A program made the position numbers and the translations under genes. From the NCBI RefSeq assembly GCF_047338595.1, contig NZ_JBLFBO010000006.1, positions 62,001-126,000 on the forward strand: a stretch of DNA of 64,000 bases, in the 5' to 3' direction. Source of the stretch: Nitrospira_D sp019636945. Its GTDB lineage: Bacteria > Nitrospirota > Nitrospiria > Nitrospirales > Nitrospiraceae. The notes under the pieces are model-generated. The model saw only the letters and a list, made by a program, of their open reading frames with translations, did not search any database and was not told where the DNA came from. How positions within the stretch are numbered: the first letter of the stretch is position 1; every line of letters begins with the position of its first letter. Of this stretch, positions 33,611 through 40,508 are shown piece by piece.

Positions 33611-33626
33611 TGGCATCCGCCTTGCC
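33611..33626 (+). promoter_or_regulatory. Predicted sigma-54 (-24/-12) promoter
   Basis: TGGCATCCGCCTTGCC carries GG (33612-33613) and GC (33624-33625) exactly 10 bases apart, with only small departures from TGGCAC-N5-TTGC. It lies about 85 bases upstream of the DsrE-like gene and just downstream of a sigma-54 activator gene. Confidence 0.65.
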
Positions 33627-33711
33627 ATATCAGCTCAGCACGATGGCGATTCACATGCAACAACCCATCACAAACCGTTTATCAAGACCGCTTAACCATC
33701 AAGGAGGATCC

Positions 33712-34086
33712 ATGAAAACAGCAATCATTGTGATGTCAGACCCGAAGAATGGTTCAGAAGAAGCCATAGGGCGGGTCTTTAATGCGCTAGCGTTGGCTGC
33801 GGAGTGCAAGCAGAAGGGTGATGAAGTCGCTGTCGTCTTCAACGGCACTGGGACCCGTTGGCCGGCGGAGCTCACCAAACTCTCGCATCCCGCCAACGGA
33901 CTCTACAACGCCGTACGGGATGTTGTGCAAGGCGCATCTTGCGGTTGCGCGGATGTCTTTGGCGCGAAAGAAAGCGTTGAATCGTGCGGCGTCCCGCTCA
34001 AGAAGGACCATGCGCTGGCTGGCACATCAGGTCTGCTGAGCTTACGCCGGTATGTCAGTGAAGGTTGGAACACGGTCGTATTCTGA
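33712..34086 (+). CDS. DsrE-like small Cys-containing protein
   Basis: This 124-residue cytosolic protein starts MKTAIIVMSDPKNGSEEAIG and has the Rossmann-like alpha/beta pattern of the DsrE/DsrF/YchN family, used in sulfur transfer and related redox chemistry. It has VVFNGTGTRWPAEL after the second strand, then CGCADVFGA, which puts C77, C79 and C92 close together in the usual sulfur-relay position. AAGGAGG precedes the ATG, giving a strong ribosome site. The longer frame starting at 33610 runs through the promoter and is rejected. It is the first gene after the -24/-12 promoter. Confidence 0.85.
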   Translation: MKTAIIVMSDPKNGSEEAIGRVFNALALAAECKQKGDEVAVVFNGTGTRWPAELTKLSHPANGLYNAVRDVVQGASCGCADVFGAKESVESCGVPLKKDHALAGTSGLLSLRRYVSEGWNTVVF

Positions 34087-34159
34087 CAGCACGAATAGGG
34101 AAGAGATCAGCCTGGTAACGGTTATCCGTTGCCAGGCTGACTCGATGGAGGGTGAGCCG

Positions 34160-34759
34160 ATGGCGATGAAATATCTCGAGACGATGATGACCGAGTCGGT
34201 GCTTCGCGCCCAGCAGCAGTACTATGGGCATGCGGCGAATATCAGGGGTGCTCCTGATCGCGATCTCCTGGGGGAAGGAGAGGCTGAGTTTCTCGCAGCT
34301 AGAGATAGTTTCTACCTGGGCACGGTGAGCGAAACCGGCTGGCCCTATGTCCAGCATCGCGGAGGGCCGAAAGGGTTCCTACGCCTACTCAACCCCTCAA
34401 CCTTGGTCTTTGCGGACTATCAAGGGAACCGACAACTCTTGAGCACGGGCAATCTGTCTGTGGACGATCGGGTGTCCCTCTTTCTCATGGACTACCCGAA
34501 TCGGACCAGGCTGAAAATCCTCGGCCATGCGAGGGTGGAAGATGCCCGGTTGCATCAAGACCTTGCGGCACAACTCGCCAACCCCGGCATGAAAGCACGA
34601 GTGGAACGCATCGTCTTCATCGACGTGGTGTCGTTCGACTGGAATTGTCCGAAGTACATCACACCACGCTACTCGCTCGAAGAGGTCGAAGAGCTGGTGG
34701 GCCCGTTGAAAGCCAGAATCGCCGAACTCGAGGCTCAGCTGCCTCTGCAAAAATCATAG
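34160..34759 (+). CDS. Pyridoxamine-phosphate-oxidase-like flavoprotein
   Basis: The 199-residue protein belongs to the split-barrel flavin-binding group: GEAEFLAARDSFYLGTVSE, GWPYVQHRGGPKGFLRL, VFADYQGNRQLLSTGNLS, RVSLFLMDYPNRTRLKILGH and the C-terminal FDWNCPKYITPRY. Members oxidise or reduce small molecules with FMN or F420, and many are general stress proteins. ATG 34160 is chosen with GGAGGG eight bases ahead; frames extending back to 34052 overlap the DsrE gene. It stands 73 bases after the DsrE-like gene in the same unit. The substrate is not known. Confidence 0.87.
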   Translation: MAMKYLETMMTESVLRAQQQYYGHAANIRGAPDRDLLGEGEAEFLAARDSFYLGTVSETGWPYVQHRGGPKGFLRLLNPSTLVFADYQGNRQLLSTGNLSVDDRVSLFLMDYPNRTRLKILGHARVEDARLHQDLAAQLANPGMKARVERIVFIDVVSFDWNCPKYITPRYSLEEVEELVGPLKARIAELEAQLPLQKS

Positions 34760-34820
34760 AGACTTCGGCCATTCAGTAGTAGCACCATTTAATGCCCTCA
34801 GGCATAAAGGAGCAATCATC

Positions 34821-35180
34821 ATGAGCAAGTCCGTGAAGGACACGTTGGAGGAAATGTTGGGCATCCTGAAGGAAGGGCAGATGACGGATGGGCAGAAGCG
34901 GTACTTTGCCGATGACGTCGTGACACAGGAAGGCAACCAGGCACCGGTCGTGGGCAAACAAGCCGCCATTGAGCGACTGGACAAATTTAGAGAGACGATC
35001 GGGGTGGCCGCCTTTGTCAGCTATACCATCGGCACCGTGGCTGTTTCTGGGAATACCAGCTTCTACGACTCTGTGCTGACCGTAAAATTGAAGAATGGGC
35101 AAACGATCAGCCTAGAACAAGTCGTCAAAACGGACTGGCTGGACGGTTTGATCATTAAAGAACGGTATTATCATAGCTAA
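34821..35180 (+). CDS. NTF2/SnoaL-like small protein
   Basis: A 119-residue protein with the NTF2-like cone fold: a first helix (VKDTLEEMLGILKEG), FADDVVTQEGNQAPVVGKQA, RLDKFRETIGVAA and a final beta sheet (ISLEQVVKTDWLDGLIIKER). SnoaL-like proteins include enzymes that work on small ligands and many of unknown role. AAGGAG is eight bases before the ATG. A short perfect hairpin (ATGCC-CTCA-GGCAT) sits just before this site, 34793-34806, and may affect translation. It is probably co-transcribed with the sigma-54-driven genes. Confidence 0.85.
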   Translation: MSKSVKDTLEEMLGILKEGQMTDGQKRYFADDVVTQEGNQAPVVGKQAAIERLDKFRETIGVAAFVSYTIGTVAVSGNTSFYDSVLTVKLKNGQTISLEQVVKTDWLDGLIIKERYYHS

Positions 35181-35188
35181 AGATCTGC

Positions 35189-35238
35189 ATTGAGAGGGCG
35201 GGAGCCAACGGCGATTCCATTCGCGCCCGCCCTCAATC
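35189..35238 (+). promoter_or_regulatory. Inverted repeat between the two NTF2-like genes
   Basis: TTGAGAGGGCGGG on one side and CCCGCCCTCAA on the other pair with a 2-base bulge, enclosing about 25 bases. It lies in the 80-base gap, so it may be an intercistronic hairpin that lowers expression of the downstream gene or protects the upstream mRNA. Confidence 0.4.
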
Positions 35239-35260
35239 CCAACGGAGAGGGTCCACCATC

Positions 35261-35740
35261 ATGAATAGTCTCGAACAGCCTCGGGCTCCGTTACCCCCAT
35301 TCACCATGGAATCTGCGATCCAGAAAGTACGAATGGCTGAAGACGCATGGAATACGCGAGACCCCGAGCGAGTCTCGCTGGCCTACAGCGCCGATAGTCA
35401 ATGGCGAAATCGTTCAGAGTTCCTAACGGGTCGAGACGCTATCGTTCAGTTCTTAACGCAAAAGTGGAACAAGGAGTTGGATTATCGGCTCATCAAGGAA
35501 CTGTGGGCCTGGCAAGATAACCGCATCGCTGTGCGATTTGCGTATGAGTGGCATGATGACTCAGGAAACTGGTTTCGCTCGTATGGCAATGAAAACTGGG
35601 AGTTCGACGACCATGGCCTGATGCGACGGCGTTTCTCGAGTATCAACGATCTCTCCATCATGGAATCCGAGCGGAAGTACCGCTGGCCGCTGGGCCGGCG
35701 TCCTGATAGCCATCCCTCGCTTAGCGAGTTGGGCTTCTGA
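35261..35740 (+). CDS. DUF1348 (NTF2-like) protein
   Basis: The 159-residue protein has the DUF1348 sequence pattern: KVRMAEDAWNTRDPERVSLAY, DSQWRNRSEFLTGRDAIVQF, KWNKELDYRLIKELWAWQDN and ENWEFDDHGLMRRRFSSIN. It belongs to the NTF2-like superfamily and is a cytosolic single-domain protein with no signal peptide. The role is unknown; members are often next to stress genes. GGAGAGG stands before ATG 35261. It is the last gene of the cluster and is followed by a strong inverted repeat. Confidence 0.85.
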   Translation: MNSLEQPRAPLPPFTMESAIQKVRMAEDAWNTRDPERVSLAYSADSQWRNRSEFLTGRDAIVQFLTQKWNKELDYRLIKELWAWQDNRIAVRFAYEWHDDSGNWFRSYGNENWEFDDHGLMRRRFSSINDLSIMESERKYRWPLGRRPDSHPSLSELGF

Positions 35741-35806
35741 TGATCTCTTGAGAAAGAAGGATTGCGCGAGAGCTGCTTTCACAGGAGAGTATGGGGGCTG
35801 CCAGGC

Positions 35807-35845
35807 TGTTAAGCCTGGCGCGTCCGTACCGCGCCAGCCTTAACA
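35807..35845. terminator. Strong inverted repeat between converging genes
   Basis: TGTTAAGCCTGGCGCG (35807-35822) and CGCGCCAGCCTTAACA (35830-35845) pair along 16 bases with one mismatch and a 7-base loop. It sits between the last gene of the cluster and a minus-strand gene, so it may end both transcripts. No clear T-run follows on either strand. Confidence 0.6.
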
Positions 35846-35866
35846 GGAAGAAACAGCTTTCACACA

Positions 35867-36124
35867 CTACTTGCCAGTGACAGCGTCTTTGAGCTTCTTC
35901 CCTTCATCTTTCATTTCTCCCGCATTCTTCATGGCATCCTGAGCTTTGAGATCCTTCGCGCTTTGTGCGGTTTCTCCACCCTCTTTCTTCACCTTCTCCG
36001 CTTGACCTTTCACCGTCTCAACCTGTTGCTTCATCGAGCCCATATCAACAGCCCAGGTCGATGTGGTGAACCCGATTAGGGAAACTGCCACAACTACGTA
36101 CGTGAGAGCCGTTCTTGTTTTCAT
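35867..36124 (-). CDS. Small secreted helical protein
   Basis: The 85-residue product has a signal peptide ending TSTWAVD. The mature part is a strongly charged single helix: MKQQVETVKGQAEKVKKEGG, ETAQSAKDLKAQDAMKNAGE. Such small periplasmic helical proteins are often stress-induced, but no named family is recognised. The start ATG 36124 has AGGAG seven bases ahead; the longer frame adds 13 residues and lacks a site. It is 75 bases downstream of the OmpA-lipoprotein gene, beyond a hairpin. Confidence 0.65.
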   Translation of the reverse strand: MKTRTALTYVVVAVSLIGFTTSTWAVDMGSMKQQVETVKGQAEKVKKEGGETAQSAKDLKAQDAMKNAGEMKDEGKKLKDAVTGK

Positions 36125-36147
36125 GGTATGTCTCCTAAAGATGAAAA

Positions 36148-36188
36148 GGCCGGTAGAAGCCAAACAATTTCCGCTGCCTCTACCGGCG
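36148..36188 (-). terminator. Rho-independent-like terminator after the OmpA lipoprotein gene
   Basis: Reading the minus strand, GCCGGTAGAGGC and GCTTCTACCGGC form a stem, with the loop between 36161 and 36176, followed by CCTTTTCATCTTT. It lies directly after the stop of the OmpA-like gene and before the start of the small secreted gene, so it should separate the two. Confidence 0.6.
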
Positions 36189-36198
36189 TATTAGACTG

Positions 36199-37200
36199 CT
36201 ACTTGATGACCACTTCAACCCGTCGATTCTTGGCACGCCCAGCAGCTGTATTATTGCTGGCCACAGGATCGCTCTCTCCATGGCCGGCTGCCGTCAGGCT
36301 ACCCACACCGCCGTCCCGAAGAGCCTGTGCTGCGCTGTCTGCCCGAGCATCCGACAGTTCCTTATTGGAGGGAAACTTCTTGGCAAGCGCACCCTTGATG
36401 GCCACATTGTCCGTATACCCGGCAACATGCACCGACTTTTCAGGAAAGTCCTTCAGCACATTCCCGACGCGTCTCAACGCATCAGCTCCACCAGCCTTCA
36501 GTTGATCTTGTCCTGAGTCAAATAAGAGACTCGATGCCAGATTGATGGTGAGCGCATCGCCGGCTTGATTGACCGACACCGTCCCTTTTGAGATTTCAGG
36601 CCGCAACGCTTTCAAGAGATCTCTCTCAGCCTGTGCCAGGCTCCCCTTGCTTGCCCCCAATTGCCCTTCAAGGTCTGCAATCCGCTTCCTTGCTGCCGCT
36701 AATTGGGCTTCCAACTCTTCGGCCTGTCGATCATGATCTGCCTCGTGTTGCTTCAGCGCAGCCAATTCCGCTGCCAGCCGATCTCTTTCACTCTGTAATT
36801 GGCCCAGGTCACCTCTGGCCGACGACAGCTGGCTCGATAGCGCATCATGATCACCGGCACCGGAACGAAGGTGCGCAATCTCATGATCGCGATCGGCCAG
36901 CTGCCGTTCTAACTCACTCACACGGCTGCTCAGTGCTCCATTTTGTCTTCGCGCCGCGTCCAGTTCGTCCGCCAGCCGTTGACGTTCTCGTTCAAGAGCC
37001 GCAAGGCGGTCAGCCATCGGATCAGAGGCCACTGCCTTCGCAGTTGACGGACACCCGCTGCCTTGGTGATAGCCATACCATTTCTTGTCGATACAGACGG
37101 TCGGTTGTTTGATATAAGACGAGGGATGGTTAGGCATCGTTGAACAACCAACGAGGGCAACCAAACCAGTCAATACGGTCGCGGTTTTGAGGGCTCCCAT
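36199..37200 (-). CDS. OmpA-family lipoprotein with coiled coil
   Basis: The 333-residue protein has a lipoprotein signal (MGALKTATVLTGLVALVGC), a short Cys-containing segment, then a long coiled coil (residues 60-205) rich in Ala, Gln, Leu and Glu. It ends in an OmpA domain (residues 225-333): LASSLLFDSGQDQLKAGG, VAGYTDNVAIKGALAKK, SDARADSAAQALRDGG and GRAKNRRVEVVI. It should tether the outer membrane to peptidoglycan, with the coiled coil bridging the periplasm. AAGGAG is seven bases before ATG 37200. Next to mscL it forms part of an envelope group. Confidence 0.9.
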   Translation of the reverse strand: MGALKTATVLTGLVALVGCSTMPNHPSSYIKQPTVCIDKKWYGYHQGSGCPSTAKAVASDPMADRLAALERERQRLADELDAARRQNGALSSRVSELERQLADRDHEIAHLRSGAGDHDALSSQLSSARGDLGQLQSERDRLAAELAALKQHEADHDRQAEELEAQLAAARKRIADLEGQLGASKGSLAQAERDLLKALRPEISKGTVSVNQAGDALTINLASSLLFDSGQDQLKAGGADALRRVGNVLKDFPEKSVHVAGYTDNVAIKGALAKKFPSNKELSDARADSAAQALRDGGVGSLTAAGHGESDPVASNNTAAGRAKNRRVEVVIK

Positions 37201-37271
37201 AGTAGTCTCCTTATTCTCAGATCTGCGAGACAACTGCCTCACAGGATCGAGCGTTGACGGTTAAATTGATC

Positions 37272-37694
37272 TTACTGACGATTCTTGAGCAAATCACGGA
37301 TCTCCATCAACAACTTCTCCTCGTTGGTCGGTTCCGGCGGCGCAGGCGGTGGAGGTGGGGGAGCCTCTTTCTTAAATCGGTTGACTTGCTTGACCAACAT
37401 GAAAATAACGAAGGCGATAATGATGAAGTCAAACACGCTCTGCAGAAACACTCCGTAGTTCAGCGTCGGAGCCCCCGCAGCTTTCGCTGCGGCCAAGGAT
37501 GGCGGCGATGTTCTCGATAGATCGATGAACAAGCTGGAGAAATCCACTTTGCCCATCAGTAAGCCAAGAGGGGGCATGAGGACGTCACTCACCAGTGACG
37601 ACACGATCTTCCCGAATGCCCCGCCGATGATCACACCGATTGCCATGTCGAGGACATTGCCCTTCATGGCGAATTCTTTGAATTCCTTTAACAT
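37272..37694 (-). CDS. mscL: Large-conductance mechanosensitive channel MscL
   Basis: The 140-residue protein is a full MscL. It has the N-terminal amphipathic helix EFKEFAMKGNVLDMAIGVII, the first transmembrane helix GGAFGKIVSSLVSDVLMPP, a periplasmic loop, then FGVFLQ-type NYGVFLQSVFDFIIIAFVIF as the second helix. It is followed by a Pro-rich linker and a C-terminal bundle helix (NEEKLLMEIRDLLKNR). The pentamer opens at high tension to release solutes during osmotic downshock. The linker with seven Pro in a row is longer than in most homologues. ATG 37694 is preceded by GGAGG. Confidence 0.95.
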   Translation of the reverse strand: MLKEFKEFAMKGNVLDMAIGVIIGGAFGKIVSSLVSDVLMPPLGLLMGKVDFSSLFIDLSRTSPPSLAAAKAAGAPTLNYGVFLQSVFDFIIIAFVIFMLVKQVNRFKKEAPPPPPPAPPEPTNEEKLLMEIRDLLKNRQ

Positions 37695-37743
37695 GATGTC
37701 TTCCTCCTCAACGAACCCATTGATCTACACCCCCACAGGGACG

Positions 37744-38862
37744 CTAGCGTTTGCGAGTGGTGTCGAATGCATAGCCTAACGTGAGCAAATATAAGTTATC
37801 GGTATCGCCCGTTCCTGCGGGCGGTCGATTATTGTATCGAGTCGTCACTTGGAACCCGCTGGCCAGACCGGCAAAAATCTTCATGCGAACGCCGTTATCC
37901 ATTGTGAAGAAGAAATCCGACGCGTTTTGCACTGATGGGAAGATCTCATTGTAGTGGTACAGCGTGATACGTCCATCAAACAGCGGCCAGTCCCATTTCA
38001 TCGCAACCCGTGCGCGAAAGCTCGCCCGATCGTCGGTGAGGCGATTGTCGCGGTAGTCCTCATTGAAATAGGTCGGACCGGCTTCGGCGTAAAACGTCAT
38101 GTCTTTAAAGATTCCATTAAAGTCTCCGCGCTCGATGAATTGATAGCCCGGTCCGCTGGCGATGGCTGTTCTGAGCTTGAGGTTTTGGAGGAAGTCGTTT
38201 TCGACATAGGCCGACGCAAACCAGAACAGCCGCTTGGTGATGAAGAAGTCCAATTTAATGGTTCCCCGGGCATTCCTGACTTGTAAACTCCCGCTGTTGT
38301 CTCCATAGACGTAACGGCCCAACAAGGTCAACCGCAATTGTTCACTCCGAGCCACCAAATCTCCCAGTACGCTGACGTTCCGCAGATGGCTGTTTCCCGT
38401 TGACTGCGAGTAGCCAGCATTGATGCTCCCCGTATAGATGACCGGCGATTGGATAACCGGATTGACTTGAGTGACCGCGTCCATCGGAACCGTCAGAGCA
38501 TCTCCGGTCGGGCCCGCCTTCACCTTCATCATCCCCGGGTCCCCCTCTTCCACCGTCCCGTTAAGAATGGTCCCTTCCTTTAAATGAAATGGAATGGGAT
38601 GTGAGACGGCAATCTTACTCACCTCCGACCACTTGACCTTGATGAGATCTGCAGCCAGGGCGCTTTTGATCACCAGGAGTCCACCGGTCATTTCGATCAC
38701 TTCGCCGTGTATCACACTGCCATCTTTCAGAGTGACCACATCCAGAACCGGTGCGGCCTGTGACACGATTGCTGCGTCATCAGCAGATAAGGCGGGACTC
38801 CCCATTGTTGTTGTCAGACACCACACCATGATCAACCCAGCCGTGACTATCGATGGCCTCAT
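37744..38862 (-). CDS. DUF481 outer-membrane beta-barrel protein (YdiY-like)
   Basis: This 372-residue protein has a signal peptide (residues 5-27, ending ALSADD), then a small beta domain repeated in two parts (VTLKDGSVIHGEVIE, IPFHLKEGTILNGTVEEG). The C-terminal 230 residues form a DUF481-like barrel: YTGSINAGYSQSTGNSHLR, ARSEQLRLTLLGRYVYGD, RLFWFASAYVENDFLQN and TTRYNNRPPAGTGDTDNLYL. It belongs with YdiY-type proteins. The cargo is unknown. ATG 38862 has GGAGGA six bases ahead. It follows a 231-base non-coding stretch (38863-39093) where I see no gene. Confidence 0.87.
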   Translation of the reverse strand: MRPSIVTAGLIMVWCLTTTMGSPALSADDAAIVSQAAPVLDVVTLKDGSVIHGEVIEMTGGLLVIKSALAADLIKVKWSEVSKIAVSHPIPFHLKEGTILNGTVEEGDPGMMKVKAGPTGDALTVPMDAVTQVNPVIQSPVIYTGSINAGYSQSTGNSHLRNVSVLGDLVARSEQLRLTLLGRYVYGDNSGSLQVRNARGTIKLDFFITKRLFWFASAYVENDFLQNLKLRTAIASGPGYQFIERGDFNGIFKDMTFYAEAGPTYFNEDYRDNRLTDDRASFRARVAMKWDWPLFDGRITLYHYNEIFPSVQNASDFFFTMDNGVRMKIFAGLASGFQVTTRYNNRPPAGTGDTDNLYLLTLGYAFDTTRKR

Positions 38863-39093
38863 TGGTCCTCCTTCTTAATGATACGTAATTTCATAGCGCT
38901 AGTCGGACTTACGGATATACCGTGTTTACAAGAACACTTCAAGGAATCCTTTCGGCCTCGGCACGCAGAGCCTTCCATATTGCTCGTCCGCAATCCCCCA
39001 TTCATCCATGGCTTCCACACGATGTCGGACATCGACTTCCTCTTTGCCATAGGAGGATGGGCGTGAATCAGCACTCCTTCAAAAGAGATCCGG

Positions 39094-39798
39094 TCAATTC
39101 CGCCGCTTCTTTTCGAGATCAATGTAGTACCGAGCCGCTTCAGAGCGCCTGGAAATTCTAAGACGCTTATAGATCTTTTGCAGGCGAGAGGCGACCACCG
39201 TGTGCGCGACATTCAGCTCTCGTCCGATCTCTTTGTTGGTTTTCCCGGAGGCCACTAAAGAAAGGAGGTCCTGCTCCTCCCTTGAGCACGTCTCCTTCCA
39301 TTGCTCGTGCCCTGACGTACTGCCCTCGCGGAGCCATTGGATTACCTGCTCGGTTAAATGCTGATCCATAATGGCACCTCCGTTCGCCACGACCTCAAGG
39401 CTCTTCGCTATGGAGTTGGCCGTGGCACTCTTCAATAAGTATCCATGCGCTCCGGCCATAATCGCCGCACGCAAGATGTCCTTATCATCCTGCGTGGTAA
39501 AGAAGAGGACTCCGACTTGTGGATGAAGCTGCCGAATGGTCTTACAGAGATCAATCCCGCTGTCCTGTCCCACTCGAACTTCTACCAGGACCAGGTCCGG
39601 CTGTTCGGCCTGAATGGTCTGGAGCGCCTCCTGTCGAGTGCCGGCCATACCAATAACTTCGATTTCATGGCTTCCGGAGAAAAAGTCTTTGATTCCCTGA
39701 AGCGTCAGGATGGAACGATCAATGATCAGCACACGAATTGGCTGCCGAACTCCAGCTGATTGTTCCATACGACACTCCCGATTCTGCGCGAGGCTCAT
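39094..39798 (-). CDS. LuxR-type response regulator with Glu at the phospho-acceptor position
   Basis: The protein (234 residues) has a receiver domain (residues 20-135) and a LuxR/NarL helix-turn-helix (residues 165-225), with REEQDLLSLVASGKTNKEIG and AHTVVASRLQKIYKRL. In the receiver, the usual Asp in LVLLDLRMP is replaced by Glu73 in LVLVEVRVG. The first acidic pair is reduced to one Asp (LIIDRS), while the Thr (FFTTQDD) and Lys (LLKSA) remain. Glu may mimic phospho-Asp, so the protein may be constantly active or signal differently. ATG 39798 is chosen for its AAGGAG site. No kinase is adjacent; the next gene upstream is a small unknown one. Confidence 0.85.
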   Translation of the reverse strand: MSLAQNRECRMEQSAGVRQPIRVLIIDRSILTLQGIKDFFSGSHEIEVIGMAGTRQEALQTIQAEQPDLVLVEVRVGQDSGIDLCKTIRQLHPQVGVLFFTTQDDKDILRAAIMAGAHGYLLKSATANSIAKSLEVVANGGAIMDQHLTEQVIQWLREGSTSGHEQWKETCSREEQDLLSLVASGKTNKEIGRELNVAHTVVASRLQKIYKRLRISRRSEAARYYIDLEKKRRN

Positions 39799-39843
39799 GA
39801 CATGACTCCTTGGCTCTTTGTGTTGGCTCTTCGGTAGCAACGT

Positions 39844-40152
39844 TCATTTCCCGGCATGCGCTCGGCGTGCGTCCATCCGAACTCTTATGGACGGCTTTAT
39901 AGGAATACCCTCGGATGCCTGTTGATAATCAGAGGAATTCAGCACTCTGCACAGATCAACGAAAAAGTCGACGAAGGCGCCGATCAACCTCTCACGGCAC
40001 GCCAGCTCTTCAGTCCCCTCTACCGATTTCCACCGGTCATTCACTTTTTTCAGCACCACCAGCCGATGGGTGTGCGTCCCACGATTGGGTTCTGTCGTCA
40101 GCAGGTAATTTTCACCATCTGTCCCTTTGACAAGGAGCCCTTGAGTCGTCAT
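39844..40152 (-). CDS. Small hypothetical protein under a putative sigma-54 promoter
   Basis: The 102-residue cytosolic protein begins MTTQGLLVKGTDGENYLLTT and has a short beta-rich half (RLVVLKKVNDRWKSVEG) followed by a helical half (RERLIGAFVDFFVDLCRVLN). No family is recognised. ATG 40152 has GAGGGG about eight bases upstream. The longer frame to 40272 crosses the promoter and is rejected. It is 45 bases upstream of the LuxR-type regulator and probably co-transcribed. The 356-base region before it (40153-40508) holds regulatory sites but no gene. Confidence 0.6.
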   Translation of the reverse strand: MTTQGLLVKGTDGENYLLTTEPNRGTHTHRLVVLKKVNDRWKSVEGTEELACRERLIGAFVDFFVDLCRVLNSSDYQQASEGIPIKPSIRVRMDARRAHAGK

Positions 40153-40240
40153 AGGGATATCCCCTCCTCGGTTCGTATCTGACCTGGTCGCGAACAACGT
40201 TTCGCGAGCGAGATAGCGCTCTCCTGCCATGATGCCACTA

Positions 40241-40256
40241 CCAATCCTCGTGCCAG
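40241..40256 (-). promoter_or_regulatory. Candidate sigma-54 promoter
   Basis: On the minus strand, TGGCACGAGGATTGGT has a perfect -24 element (TGGCACG) and a -12 element TTGG in place of TTGC, with normal spacing. It points toward the small gene starting at 40152, about 90 bases downstream. One mismatch in the -12 GC pair keeps it tentative. Confidence 0.45.
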
Positions 40257-40311
40257 GATTCTGATGCACCAACCAGTGCTGATTATCGAGTAATTCCGGC
40301 AGGTCTCTGAA

Positions 40312-40365
40312 TCACGGATTCCGTGAAGGTGTCTCAACTGATCCAACGCGGTGTCTCATGAGACA
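40312..40365 (-). promoter_or_regulatory. Palindromic upstream activating sequences
   Basis: TGTCTCATGAGACA (40352-40365) is a perfect 14-base palindrome, and a further half site TGTCTCA lies at 40330-40336. Between them and the promoter, TCACGGATTCCGTGA (40312-40326) is a perfect palindrome with a single central base. All are about 55-125 bases upstream of the candidate sigma-54 promoter, as expected of an enhancer. Confidence 0.5.
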
Positions 40366-40508
40366 GCCGGACGGGAGAATGAGCCCGTCATCCGTTCTTC
40401 TGGATTGCGACTCGTGTTCGGCAGGTAGAACATGCCCCCGCGCCACCAAGGCAGACCCCACCGTCAGGTTGGCCCAAGGCGACAGACGTGGGTGACGATT
40501 TCGGAACG

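Noticed and set aside
33610..33711. An N-terminal extension of the DsrE-like gene
   Set aside because: It would be translated from within the predicted -24/-12 promoter; a strong AAGGAGG site lies before ATG 33712 instead.
38859..39212. Overlapping small reading frames on both strands near 38.9-39.2 kb
   Set aside because: They overlap the DUF481 start or the LuxR-type gene end and show no sensible protein features.
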